A DNA stretch of 11,635 nt from Alphaproteobacteria bacterium (GTDB lineage: Bacteria > Pseudomonadota > Alphaproteobacteria > ATCC43930 > CGMCC-115725): positions 1-11,635 of the forward strand of contig JASHRZ010000485.1 of assembly GCA_030037055.1 (NCBI GenBank), given 5' to 3'. Shown here piece after piece: positions 1-7,018 of this stretch. Both the position numbers and the translations under genes were made by a program. Position 1 is the first letter of the stretch, and the number at the start of each line of letters is the position of its first letter. A model generated the notes under the pieces. It was not told the origin of the DNA, ran no database searches, and saw only the letters and a list, made by a program, of their open reading frames with translations.

Positions 1-2150
1 GCGCCGAGACGCTCGCGCAGAGCTTCCACGGCCGGCAGGTATGCCTTCGTGATGTATTCGCGGACCATCCTCGTGCTGCAATACCGGGGAGTCAGCACCG
101 CCATGCTCCGACGGATCCGCGCGAGCCAAGCGTGTGGTATGCCCTCGGAATCGCGATCGTAAAATTCGGGCACGACTTGGCCTTCGAGCGTCGCATACAG
201 CGCTCCGGCGTCGAGCGCGTCTTGTTTCTCCTCTTCGTGATGAGCTCCACCGCCGATGGCCCAGCCAAGCTCTGGCGCATAGGCCTCTTCCCACCAGCCG
301 TCGAGCTCCGACAGATTTAGGCCGCCATTGACAAGAATCTTCATTCCGCTCGTCCCGCAGGCCTCCCAGGGTCGCCGGGGCGTGTTGATCCACACGTCGA
401 TGCCCTGGACAAGCTCCTGCGCAAGCGCGATGTCGTAATCCTCGAGAAACACGACTCGGCGGCGGCACTCGACGCGGCGCGCGAAGGCGACCCATTCCTG
501 GATCATTTTCTTGCCCTCGTCGTCGTCGGGATGGGCCTTCCCGGCGACGACGATCTGCACCGGACGCTGATCATCGTTGAGCAGCCGGCCGAACCGCGCA
601 GCATCGCGGAGGAGCAGGTTCGGACGCTTGTATGCCGCGAACCGGCGGGCGAAGCCGAGCGTGAGGATATTGGGGTCGAGCGCGGAGGACGCCCGTGCGA
701 TCGCCTCGGCGGGGAGTCCGCGACGGCTCAGATGCGTCTTGAGGCGGGCGCGGACGCTTCGCACCAATTCCCCTCGACTGTCGCCGCGCATCGCCCATAG
801 CGCCGCGTCGGACAGCGCCTCGATGGATTTGCTCAGCTCGTCCGGCATCCCCCGCCACCGATCCTTGCCGCAGGCGGCAGTCCAGATTTTATCGGCCTGG
901 GCGGAATCCCAGGACGGCACGTGGACGCCATTGGTGACGTGATCGATTGGCACCTGACACACGGGCCAATGCGGGAACAACGGCAGGAAAATGTGGCGGC
1001 TCACCCGCCCATGCAGCCGGCTTACGCCGAAGCTCACCAGGGAACCGCGAGCCGCCAGATAGGCCATGTTGAAGCTGGCATGCTCGCTATTCTGATCGGC
1101 GCTCCCCAGTCCCAGAATGTCGGCCGTCGCCGGTCCCGATGGGTCGCGAGACTCGAACAGCGCGCGAAGATATCTGCCGATGAGCTCCTGAGGATAGCGG
1201 TCGAATCCGGCCGCCACCGGCGTATGCGTGGTGAACACGGTTCCCGCCCGCGCGGCATGCCAGGCGTCCCAGAATCCGATCCCAAGTCGTTGGGCCAGCC
1301 GCCGCGCGCGCTCGAGCACGACCAAGGCGGCGTGCCCTTCGTTGATGTGGCAGACCTCGATCTCCGGCCGCAATATCTCGATGGCCCGCCATCCTCCGAT
1401 CCCGAGGACGATCTCCTGCAAGAGGCGGATTTCCGTTCCACCCCCGTAAAGCTTCCCCGTGATGCCGCGGTCCACGGGGCTGTTGAGCGGGTCGTTGCTG
1501 TCGAGGAGGTAAAGCGTCGCGCGTCCGACAGAACCTTGCCAAACGCGCAAGAAAACCGTCCGACCGGGCAGCTCGATCGGGATACGCAGCCACGGCCCGT
1601 CTTGGTCCAGGACCGGTCGGATCGGCATCGTCGCCGGCTCGTTGTATGGGTTCGCTTCGTGTTGCCATCCGGCAGCATCGATCATCTGCCGGAAATAGCC
1701 CTCCTGGAAAAGGAGACCGATGCCGATGGCGGGAACTCCGAGATCGCTGGCCGTCTTGAGGAAATCGCCGGCAAGAACGCCGAGACCGCCGGCATAGAGC
1801 GGCAGGGCGTCGCTCAGGCCAAATTCCATGCTGAAATAAGCGAGCCCCGACAGCGCGCTCGTGCCGTAACTTGAAGCAAACCAGCCAGGGCTCTCGAGAT
1901 GAGCGCGTCGCGCCGCGGTCAGACGATCGAGATGATCGAGGAATGAACCATCGCCGGAGAGTTCGCTCAATCGCGCCGTCGAAACGTTTTGCAGGATCGT
2001 CCAGGGATTCCGGGTCCGGTTCCATGCTTCGGCGTCGACGCGCTTCCATAGCGCGTCCGCCTCATGGCTCCATGTCCAACGAAGATCAAGCGCAAGATCC
2101 TCCAAGGCGGCAAGCGGAGCGGGAAGGTCACGCAAGAGAGGTCCCATCAT
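1..2150 (-). CDS. glgP: Alpha-glucan (glycogen) phosphorylase, DUF3417 type; C-terminus beyond the left edge
   Basis: This GT35 enzyme phosphorolyses terminal alpha-1,4 bonds of glycogen or maltodextrin to glucose-1-phosphate, using PLP, in the cytoplasm. I translated the frame by hand: 716 codons are open from ATG 2150 to base 1 with no stop. The N-terminus (about residues 10-110) resembles DUF3417 (LALDLRWTWSHEADALW). Then come MEFGL at 108-112, YAGGLGVLAGD near 120, HINEGH at 268-273 and the PLP site EACGTSGMK, with Lys604 as the expected Schiff-base lysine. These mark the long bacterial and archaeal phosphorylase branch (usually about 850 residues), not the E. coli GlgP/MalP branch. Probably 110-150 residues are missing. 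A second ATG follows at 2147. The 14-base gap after ppsA has no strong Shine-Dalgarno, so translational coupling to ppsA is likely. Substrate preference, glycogen or maltodextrin, cannot be read from the sequence. Confidence 0.93.
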   Translation of the reverse strand, partial: MMGPLLRDLPAPLAALEDLALDLRWTWSHEADALWKRVDAEAWNRTRNPWTILQNVSTARLSELSGDGSFLDHLDRLTAARRAHLESPGWFASSYGTSALSGLAYFSMEFGLSDALPLYAGGLGVLAGDFLKTASDLGVPAIGIGLLFQEGYFRQMIDAAGWQHEANPYNEPATMPIRPVLDQDGPWLRIPIELPGRTVFLRVWQGSVGRATLYLLDSNDPLNSPVDRGITGKLYGGGTEIRLLQEIVLGIGGWRAIEILRPEIEVCHINEGHAALVVLERARRLAQRLGIGFWDAWHAARAGTVFTTHTPVAAGFDRYPQELIGRYLRALFESRDPSGPATADILGLGSADQNSEHASFNMAYLAARGSLVSFGVSRLHGRVSRHIFLPLFPHWPVCQVPIDHVTNGVHVPSWDSAQADKIWTAACGKDRWRGMPDELSKSIEALSDAALWAMRGDSRGELVRSVRARLKTHLSRRGLPAEAIARASSALDPNILTLGFARRFAAYKRPNLLLRDAARFGRLLNDDQRPVQIVVAGKAHPDDDEGKKMIQEWVAFARRVECRRRVVFLEDYDIALAQELVQGIDVWINTPRRPWEACGTSGMKILVNGGLNLSELDGWWEEAYAPELGWAIGGGAHHEEEKQDALDAGALYATLEGQVVPEFYDRDSEGIPHAWLARIRRSMAVLTPRYCSTRMVREYITKAYLPAVEALRERLG

Positions 2151-2164
2151 CGTGACCCGCGCGC

Positions 2165-4600
2165 CTATTGAGCGGCGAGGATGCCGTCCGAGCGGCGCTG
2201 CTGCAGGTCTTCCGCCTCGCGCACGACATTCATGGTGACCAGGAGACTCGCAGGATTGACGCTGATCGAGTCGATGCCGAGCCCGGTCAGGAAGCGCGCG
2301 ATCTCAGGGTAGTTGGCCGGCGCTTCGCCGCAAATTCCGACATGCCGGCCGTTGCGCTTCGCGCCCGTCACAGCGAGGCGAAACATCTCCAGCATTCCGG
2401 GGTCGCGCTCGTCGAAATCGAACGCGACGATTTCCGAGTCACGGTCGACGCCGAGCGTAAGCTGGGTCAGATCGTTGGAGCCGATCGAAAATCCGTCGAA
2501 CAGCTGCGCGAAGCCGTCAATCTCGATGACGTTGTTCGGAATCTCGCACATGACATAGATTTCAAGACCGTTCTCGCCGCGCCTCAGCCCGTGCGTCGCC
2601 ATCGCCTCGATGACGCGACGGCCTTCCTCGACCCGGCGGCAGAACGGCACCATGACGCGGAGATTGGCAAGCCCCATCACGTCGCGGACGCGTCGGAGCG
2701 CGGCGCATTCGAGAGCGAAGCCGGCAGCGTAGGCGGGATGGGCGTAGCGGGAGGCGCCGCGGAAGCCGAGCATCGGGTTCTCTTCCTTGGGCTCGAAGCC
2801 GGCGCCGCCGATCAGCTTCGCATATTCGTTGGTCTTGAAATCGGACAGGCGGACGATCACGGGCTTCGGATAAAACGCCGCGGCGATCGTGCCGATGCCT
2901 TCCGACAACGTCTCGACGAAGAAATCGGCGGGACTCCCGTACCGGGCGGTGAGCTTTGCGATAACATCGCGCTCGCTGGCCGAGGCGACCTTCTCCGGCT
3001 GCGCCAGTGCCATGGGATGGACACCGATGTGCTCGCCGATGATGAACTCCATCCGCGCCAGGCCGACGCCGTCGTTCGGCAGCATCGTCGTCCTGAAGGC
3101 GAGGTCGGGGTTTCCCAGGTTCACCATGATCGCCGTCCGCGGCCGCTTCAGCGTCTCGACGCCGATGCGCGTGGTCTCGAACGGAATCTTCCCTTCATAC
3201 ACATGACCAGTTTCGCCCTCGGCGCAGCAGACGGTTACCGTGGCCGCCGGCCGGAGCGCCTGCGTCGCGCCCTCGGCGCCGACGACCGCAGGCACGCCGA
3301 GCTCGCGGGCGACGATGGCGGCGTGGCATGTGCGGCCGCCGCGGTTGGTGACGATCGCGGCAGCGGACTTCATCACGGGCTCCCAATCCGGGCTCGTGGT
3401 GTCCGAGACCAGGATCTCTCCCGGTCGAAACGCCGCGAGATCATGGACGCCGGATACGACGCGCACGGCGCCGGCGGCGATCTTTTCGCCGACGGCGCGG
3501 CCGGTGACGAGCACCCGGCCGGTGCCTTTTAGGGCGTAAGTCTCGAACGTCCCCGGGGATCGCTGGGAGGCGACGGTCTCCGGCCGTGCTTGCACGATAT
3601 AGAGCCGTCCGTCCTCGCCATCCTTTGCCCATTCGATGTCCATGGGCATCGACCGGCCGGCCTTGTTTGAATAGTGGTCCTCGACCTTGATGGCGTAGTC
3701 GGCGAGGCTCACCACCTCCGCATCCTCGAGACAGAACCGCTGGCGCTCGACGTCGGTCGTGGCCACGGTCTGCGTCGTCGCCTCCTTCTGCCCCTCTGCA
3801 TAGATCATTCGCACCTGCTTCTTGCCGAGCGAGCGGCGAAGAACGGTTCGGTATCCCTGCTTGAACGTCGGCTTGTGGACGTAGAATTCGTCCGGGTCGG
3901 CTCGACCTTGAACGATGTTCTCGCCGAGGCCATAGGCGCCCGTAATGAACACGACGTCGCGAAAGCCCGACTCGGTGTCGAGCGTGAAGGTCACGCCGCT
4001 CGCCGCGAGGTCCGAGCGGACCATTTTCATCACGCCGACCGAGAGCGCCACCTTGAAATGGTCGAAGCCGTTGTCGAGACGATAGACGATGGCGCGGTCG
4101 GTGAAGATCGAGGCGAAGCAGCGGCGGCAGGCATCGAATACGTCGCGCTCGCCTCTGACGTTCACGAAGCTGTCATGCTGGCCGGCGAAGCTGGCGGTGG
4201 GCAGATCTTCCGCGGTCGCTGAACTGCGAACGGCGACCGCGAGGTTGGCGCCGTACGCCTCCTCGAGGCTGCGATAGGACAGGGCGATCTGCTGCCGCAG
4301 CGCATCGCTCCCCGTCGCGTCATAGACGATCCGGCGCGCCTCGTCGGCACGCGCCGCAAGCGCCTCGACATCGCCCGCGTCGAGCCCGTCGAGCAGCCGA
4401 TGGAGCCTGCCCGCCGCATTCGCCGCCGCGAGGGAATCGCGATAGGCCTGCGCCGTGAGGGCAAAGCCGTTTGGCACCCTGACGCCCTCGGCGGACAGGA
4501 CGGAATAAAGCTCGCCCAGCGAGGCGTTCTTGCCGCCAACGAGCGGCACGTCCTCGAGCCGGATGTCGCGAAACCAGCGGACGTAAGGCGCCGGCGACAT
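2165..4600 (-). CDS. ppsA: Phosphoenolpyruvate synthase (pyruvate, water dikinase)
   Basis: It converts pyruvate, ATP and water to PEP, AMP and phosphate, the gluconeogenic bypass of pyruvate kinase. The product is 811 residues (E. coli PpsA 792). The N-terminal ATP-grasp part begins with VPLVGGKNASLGE (18-30) and contains VRSSATAEDLP (124-134). The central phosphohistidine domain has GGRTCHAAIVAREL with catalytic His426. The C-terminal PEP/pyruvate TIM barrel has MLGFRG (610-615), SIGSNDLTQL (706-715) and GICGEAP with Cys757, matching E. coli His421 and Cys751. I chose ATG 4600 because GGGAG lies 8 bases upstream; the in-frame TTG at 4606 sits too close to that site. It is preceded by an FNR/FixK-like palindrome and followed after 14 bases by glgP, so it probably heads a two-gene unit. 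Water as acceptor, rather than phosphate as in PPDK, is inferred from overall similarity. I see no frameshift. Confidence 0.95.
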   Translation of the reverse strand: MSPAPYVRWFRDIRLEDVPLVGGKNASLGELYSVLSAEGVRVPNGFALTAQAYRDSLAAANAAGRLHRLLDGLDAGDVEALAARADEARRIVYDATGSDALRQQIALSYRSLEEAYGANLAVAVRSSATAEDLPTASFAGQHDSFVNVRGERDVFDACRRCFASIFTDRAIVYRLDNGFDHFKVALSVGVMKMVRSDLAASGVTFTLDTESGFRDVVFITGAYGLGENIVQGRADPDEFYVHKPTFKQGYRTVLRRSLGKKQVRMIYAEGQKEATTQTVATTDVERQRFCLEDAEVVSLADYAIKVEDHYSNKAGRSMPMDIEWAKDGEDGRLYIVQARPETVASQRSPGTFETYALKGTGRVLVTGRAVGEKIAAGAVRVVSGVHDLAAFRPGEILVSDTTSPDWEPVMKSAAAIVTNRGGRTCHAAIVARELGVPAVVGAEGATQALRPAATVTVCCAEGETGHVYEGKIPFETTRIGVETLKRPRTAIMVNLGNPDLAFRTTMLPNDGVGLARMEFIIGEHIGVHPMALAQPEKVASASERDVIAKLTARYGSPADFFVETLSEGIGTIAAAFYPKPVIVRLSDFKTNEYAKLIGGAGFEPKEENPMLGFRGASRYAHPAYAAGFALECAALRRVRDVMGLANLRVMVPFCRRVEEGRRVIEAMATHGLRRGENGLEIYVMCEIPNNVIEIDGFAQLFDGFSIGSNDLTQLTLGVDRDSEIVAFDFDERDPGMLEMFRLAVTGAKRNGRHVGICGEAPANYPEIARFLTGLGIDSISVNPASLLVTMNVVREAEDLQQRRSDGILAAQ

Positions 4601-4608
4601 TGGCAACG

Positions 4609-4613
4609 CTCCC
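4609..4613 (-). promoter_or_regulatory. Ribosome binding site of ppsA
   Basis: GGGAG on the minus strand lies 8 bases before ATG 4600. It decides between this ATG and the in-frame TTG two codons earlier (4606), which would leave only two bases between site and start. Confidence 0.65.
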
Positions 4614-4657
4614 GAGTACCAAGGCGAAAAACCTATTCCCGCTTGCTCCCTGCGACA

Positions 4658-4671
4658 TTGACCTAGATCAC
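4658..4671 (-). promoter_or_regulatory. FNR/FixK-like palindrome upstream of ppsA-glgP
   Basis: The minus strand reads GTGATCTAGGTCAA (plus strand TTGACCTAGATCAC). It matches the FNR/FixK/FnrL consensus TTGAT-N4-ATCAA at 8 of 10 defined positions, with one mismatch in each arm. Its centre is about 64 bases before the ppsA ATG. A class II position (centre at -41.5) would put the transcription start near 4623, and a weak -10-like TAGGTT lies at 4635-4630, about where it should be. A Crp-type reading (TGTGA-N6-TCACA) fits one arm fully but the other only 3 of 5. The site lies downstream of pfkA in the 89-base pfkA-ppsA gap. The sequence and spacing are seen; the regulator and the direction of control are inferred. 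Confidence 0.5.
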
Positions 4672-4689
4672 AGAGGCGGTGCGTCCCCC

Positions 4690-5814
4690 TCAGGCGTCCC
4701 CAAGGCTGATGCCGAGGCCGCGCGCGGTGTGCACCAGGGCGCTGTCGGGATCGACCTGCTGCGGCCGCTCGATGGCCGTGGCGAGCGGTACGTCGACGAC
4801 GCGTCGGTTCTGCCAGGCGACCATTCGATCGAAGCGGCCCCCGGCGATGAGGTCGACGGCATGGACGCCGAAGGCCGAGGCGATGAGTCTGTCGTCCCAG
4901 GTCGGTTGGCCGCCGCGCTGCACGTGACCGAGAACGGTGACCCGGGTCTCGGCGCCGGTCAGCCCGGCGATCGCCTTCTCGATGATATGGCCGATGCCGC
5001 CATAGGTCGTCGTGCCGCCCGCCCGCTGCTGTCGGACGCTACGACCGGTGAGATCGGGGACCGCCTCGGCAACGACGACGAGGGCGAAGTTCCGGCCGCG
5101 CTGCCGTATCTTGCTGATATGGGCGGCCACCGCCTCCATCGTGTAGGGAATCTCGGGGATGAGGATGACGTCGGCGCCGCCCGCAATTCCGGCGGCAAGG
5201 GCGATGTGACCTGCGTCGCGTCCCATCACCTCAAGAATCATCACCCGGTCGTGGCTCGCTGCGGTCGGCTGCAGCCGGTCGAGCGCTTCGGTCGCCACCA
5301 TCACCGCGGTGTGATATCCGACCGAGGCCTCGGTGGCGCCGACATCGTTGTCGATCGTCTTGGGAATGCCGACGAGGTTGATGCCGCCCTCTTGCGCAAG
5401 CCGCCGCAGGATCGCGAAGCTGCCATCCCCACCCACGCCGATAAGAGCATCAATTCCAAGTTGGCGCACGCCGTCGATCACTTCCGTGGAGCGGTCTCTG
5501 ACCGTGCCGTCCGGCATCGGGAAAGCGAAGGGATTGCCTTTGTTCGTCGTGCCCAGGATGGTGCCGCCCAGGCGCAGGATATTGACGGTCGATATGCGCA
5601 AATCGAGTTCCTCGAATTCGAGCGGTCGCCGCAGCAACCCCATGGTGCCGTGGCGGATGCCATAGACGCGCCAGCCATAGCCCTGGATGGCGCGGGCGAC
5701 GACGGCGCGTATGACTGCATTGAGCCCGGCGCAATCGCCGCCGCTCGTCAACAATCCGATGGTCTTCCCGGGCGAGCTTGGAGTTTTGGTGCTTTCACCG
5801 GCCGATTTCGCCAC
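4690..5814 (-). CDS. pfkA: 6-phosphofructokinase, long group III (mixed-donor) type
   Basis: It phosphorylates fructose-6-phosphate to fructose-1,6-bisphosphate. The product is 374 residues, longer than E. coli PfkA (320) and close to group III enzymes of actinobacteria and cyanobacteria. Motifs in order: TSGGDCAGLNAVIR at 23-36, GGDGS at 128-132, PKTIDND at 151-157 with catalytic Asp155, EVMGR at 195-199, PE at 220-221 and GHVQRGG at 296-302. Gly131 equals E. coli Gly104, which points to ATP. Lys152 equals E. coli Gly124, and a lysine there is typical of PPi enzymes and group III, so the donor is not certain. The start is GTG 5814, fixed by AAAGGAG six bases upstream. It follows glk by 21 bases and is surely co-transcribed with it. 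The first 16 residues are a polar tail outside the fold. An antisense reading frame across the gene is an artefact. Confidence 0.95.
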   Translation of the reverse strand: MAKSAGESTKTPSSPGKTIGLLTSGGDCAGLNAVIRAVVARAIQGYGWRVYGIRHGTMGLLRRPLEFEELDLRISTVNILRLGGTILGTTNKGNPFAFPMPDGTVRDRSTEVIDGVRQLGIDALIGVGGDGSFAILRRLAQEGGINLVGIPKTIDNDVGATEASVGYHTAVMVATEALDRLQPTAASHDRVMILEVMGRDAGHIALAAGIAGGADVILIPEIPYTMEAVAAHISKIRQRGRNFALVVVAEAVPDLTGRSVRQQRAGGTTTYGGIGHIIEKAIAGLTGAETRVTVLGHVQRGGQPTWDDRLIASAFGVHAVDLIAGGRFDRMVAWQNRRVVDVPLATAIERPQQVDPDSALVHTARGLGISLGDA

Positions 5815-5820
5815 GGTGGT

Positions 5821-5827
5821 CTCCTTT
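5821..5827 (-). promoter_or_regulatory. Strong ribosome binding site of pfkA
   Basis: AAAGGAG on the minus strand is followed by the 6-base spacer ACCACC and then GTG 5814. It lies within the 21 bases after the glk stop and supports the non-ATG start. It is the best Shine-Dalgarno match in the window, so pfkA may be translated well independently of glk. Confidence 0.8.
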
Positions 5828-5835
5828 CTCGCAAA

Positions 5836-6849
5836 TCAGGTTCGCCTGCTGATGATACAATTGATGTCCGGGATCAGCGTCGCCTTTTCGGAGAGCAGCT
5901 TCGCCAGGCCGAGGAAGGCCGCGAAGGGATGGGTGATAACATAGGTAGGAATACTTGCAAGGAACGGGCGCATCCGACCCTTGTCCTCGAAGCGTTCGCG
6001 GAACTTGCTGGCGGTAAATCGCGGACCCAGCTTCGGCACGATGCCGCCGGCAAGATAGATGCCGCCGCGCGCGCCCAGCGTCAGGGCGAGGTTGCCGGCG
6101 ATGGTGCCCAGCATTGCACAGAACATATCGATCGCTTCGCGGCAGTACGGTTCGCGCTCGCCGATTTCGGGGTCTGTGATCTGGGCCGGGGCGTAAGATG
6201 CGGTCGGGACGCCGTCGATCTCGGCAAGCGTCTCGTAAAGATTGATGAGACCCTGACCCGACAAGACGCGTTCGGCCGAGACGTGATTGAAGCGCCGACG
6301 CATATGGTCGAGCACGATGCTCTCACGCGCCGTCGCCGGCGCCATCGTGGCGTGTCCGCCCTCGCCGGACAGCGCGAGCCAGTGATTTCCCGTCGGCACG
6401 AGCCCGCTGATCCCGAGGCCGGAGCCGGGGCCGAGCACGCCGATCGGCGCGCCGGACACCGGGCTGCCGCCGCCGACGGCGCTGCGCTCGTGCGCTTTCA
6501 GATAAGGTATCGCGCCGGCAATGGCCGTGAAATCGTTGACCACGAGGAGCCGGTCAACCGCCAACCGGCGGCGCAAGTGGCCGATCGAGAACGACCAGGG
6601 GTGATTGGTGAGCGCCACGCGTTCGCCGGTGACCGGGCCGGCAATGGCGAGAGCTGCCGCCTGCAGGCGGCGGGTTCGCAGCTTGACGAGGGATGGCCCT
6701 TCGCCGAGATAAGCCTCGATCGCGTCCTCGATCAACGGATAGTCTGCGCAGGCCAGCACCCGGACGCATTCGACGTCGCCCTTGCCCCCTAGCAGCGCGA
6801 ATCGAGCATTCGTGGCACCCACGTCGGCGATCAGGTAAATACCTGCCAA
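5836..6849 (-). CDS. glk: Glucokinase (bacterial Glk family)
   Basis: ATP-dependent phosphorylation of free glucose to glucose-6-phosphate in the cytoplasm. Here it would trap glucose released by MalQ and by debranching. From TTG 6849 the product is 337 residues (E. coli Glk 321). Motifs: ADVGATNARFAL at 8-19 (phosphate 1 loop), AIAGPV near 68-73, VNDFTAIA at 104-111 with catalytic Asp106, LGPGSGLG at 139-146, SGEGGHATMAP at 161-171 and YLAGGIVPKL at 265-274. The first loop reads GAT where E. coli has GGT. I prefer TTG 6849 because AGAGGA lies six bases before it. An in-frame ATG at 6870 would add seven residues but has no purine-rich site upstream. If that ATG is used, the gene runs to 6870. 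The stop is 21 bases before pfkA, so the two form an operon. Confidence 0.93.
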   Translation of the reverse strand: MAGIYLIADVGATNARFALLGGKGDVECVRVLACADYPLIEDAIEAYLGEGPSLVKLRTRRLQAAALAIAGPVTGERVALTNHPWSFSIGHLRRRLAVDRLLVVNDFTAIAGAIPYLKAHERSAVGGGSPVSGAPIGVLGPGSGLGISGLVPTGNHWLALSGEGGHATMAPATARESIVLDHMRRRFNHVSAERVLSGQGLINLYETLAEIDGVPTASYAPAQITDPEIGEREPYCREAIDMFCAMLGTIAGNLALTLGARGGIYLAGGIVPKLGPRFTASKFRERFEDKGRMRPFLASIPTYVITHPFAAFLGLAKLLSEKATLIPDINCIISRRT

Positions 6850-6855
6850 ATCGCG

Positions 6856-6861
6856 TCCTCT
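6856..6861 (-). promoter_or_regulatory. Ribosome binding site deciding the glk start
   Basis: AGAGGA on the minus strand is followed by CGCGAT and TTG 6849. The ATG at 6870 lies upstream of this site and has only pyrimidine-rich sequence before it. This is the basis for preferring the TTG start. Comparison with the N-termini of close homologues would settle the choice. Confidence 0.5.
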
Positions 6862-6870
6862 CGATGGCAT

Positions 6871-7018
6871 TCACAAGCCAAGCGGATGGATGTCGCGCGG
6901 CAAGTGCCGGCCACATCTTCGGTTGAGGGTGCACAGGGACCGCGGGGCCTGATCCCTATCGCAGCAATGCGCGCGCCGGGATGCAATGCGGCGAGGGCGA
7001 AATGCGAGTGTCATGGGA
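6871..7018 (-). other. malQ-glk intergenic region with one imperfect hairpin
   Basis: The 148 bases after the malQ TAA are the longest non-coding stretch here. On the minus strand AGGGATC (6957-6951) can pair with GGTCCCT (6941-6935) with one G-T pair around a 9-base loop, but no T-run follows, so it is not a classic intrinsic terminator. GCAATGC occurs twice on the plus strand, at 6964 and 6983. I found no convincing -35/-10 pair. The gap may hold a promoter for glk-pfkA or just an mRNA processing site; the sequence does not decide. Confidence 0.35.

Noticed and set aside
921..1874. 317-codon plus-strand frame, and a 320-codon minus-strand frame at 1087-2049, in the glgP region
   Set aside because: The glgP frame runs unbroken from 2150 to the left edge with conserved phosphorylase motifs; these other frames overlap it and give arginine-rich or low-complexity products without recognisable domains.
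2168..3532. 454-codon plus-strand open frame opposite ppsA
   Set aside because: Same exact-register antisense artefact. The minus strand encodes complete PpsA, including His426 and Cys757.
4642..4677. Terminator for pfkA formed by an imperfect stem around the FNR-like palindrome
   Set aside because: CTGTGA can pair with TCGCAG, with wobble pairs and a 12-base loop, but the nearest T-run is about 18 bases further on. The palindrome is better explained as a binding site.
4600..6792. 730-codon open frame on the plus strand across pfkA and glk
   Set aside because: Its codons are in exact register with the pfkA and glk codons on the other strand, so it only needs those genes to lack TTA, CTA and TCA codons, which are rare in high-G+C genes. 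It matches no family, and both minus-strand genes carry full catalytic motifs.
6949..6962. Second possible FNR-like site upstream of glk (plus strand CTGATCCCTATCGC)
   Set aside because: Only about 7 of 10 consensus positions match, both outer TT/AA pairs are lost, and no -10-like element lies at the expected distance. It also overlaps the imperfect hairpin, which may explain the partial symmetry.
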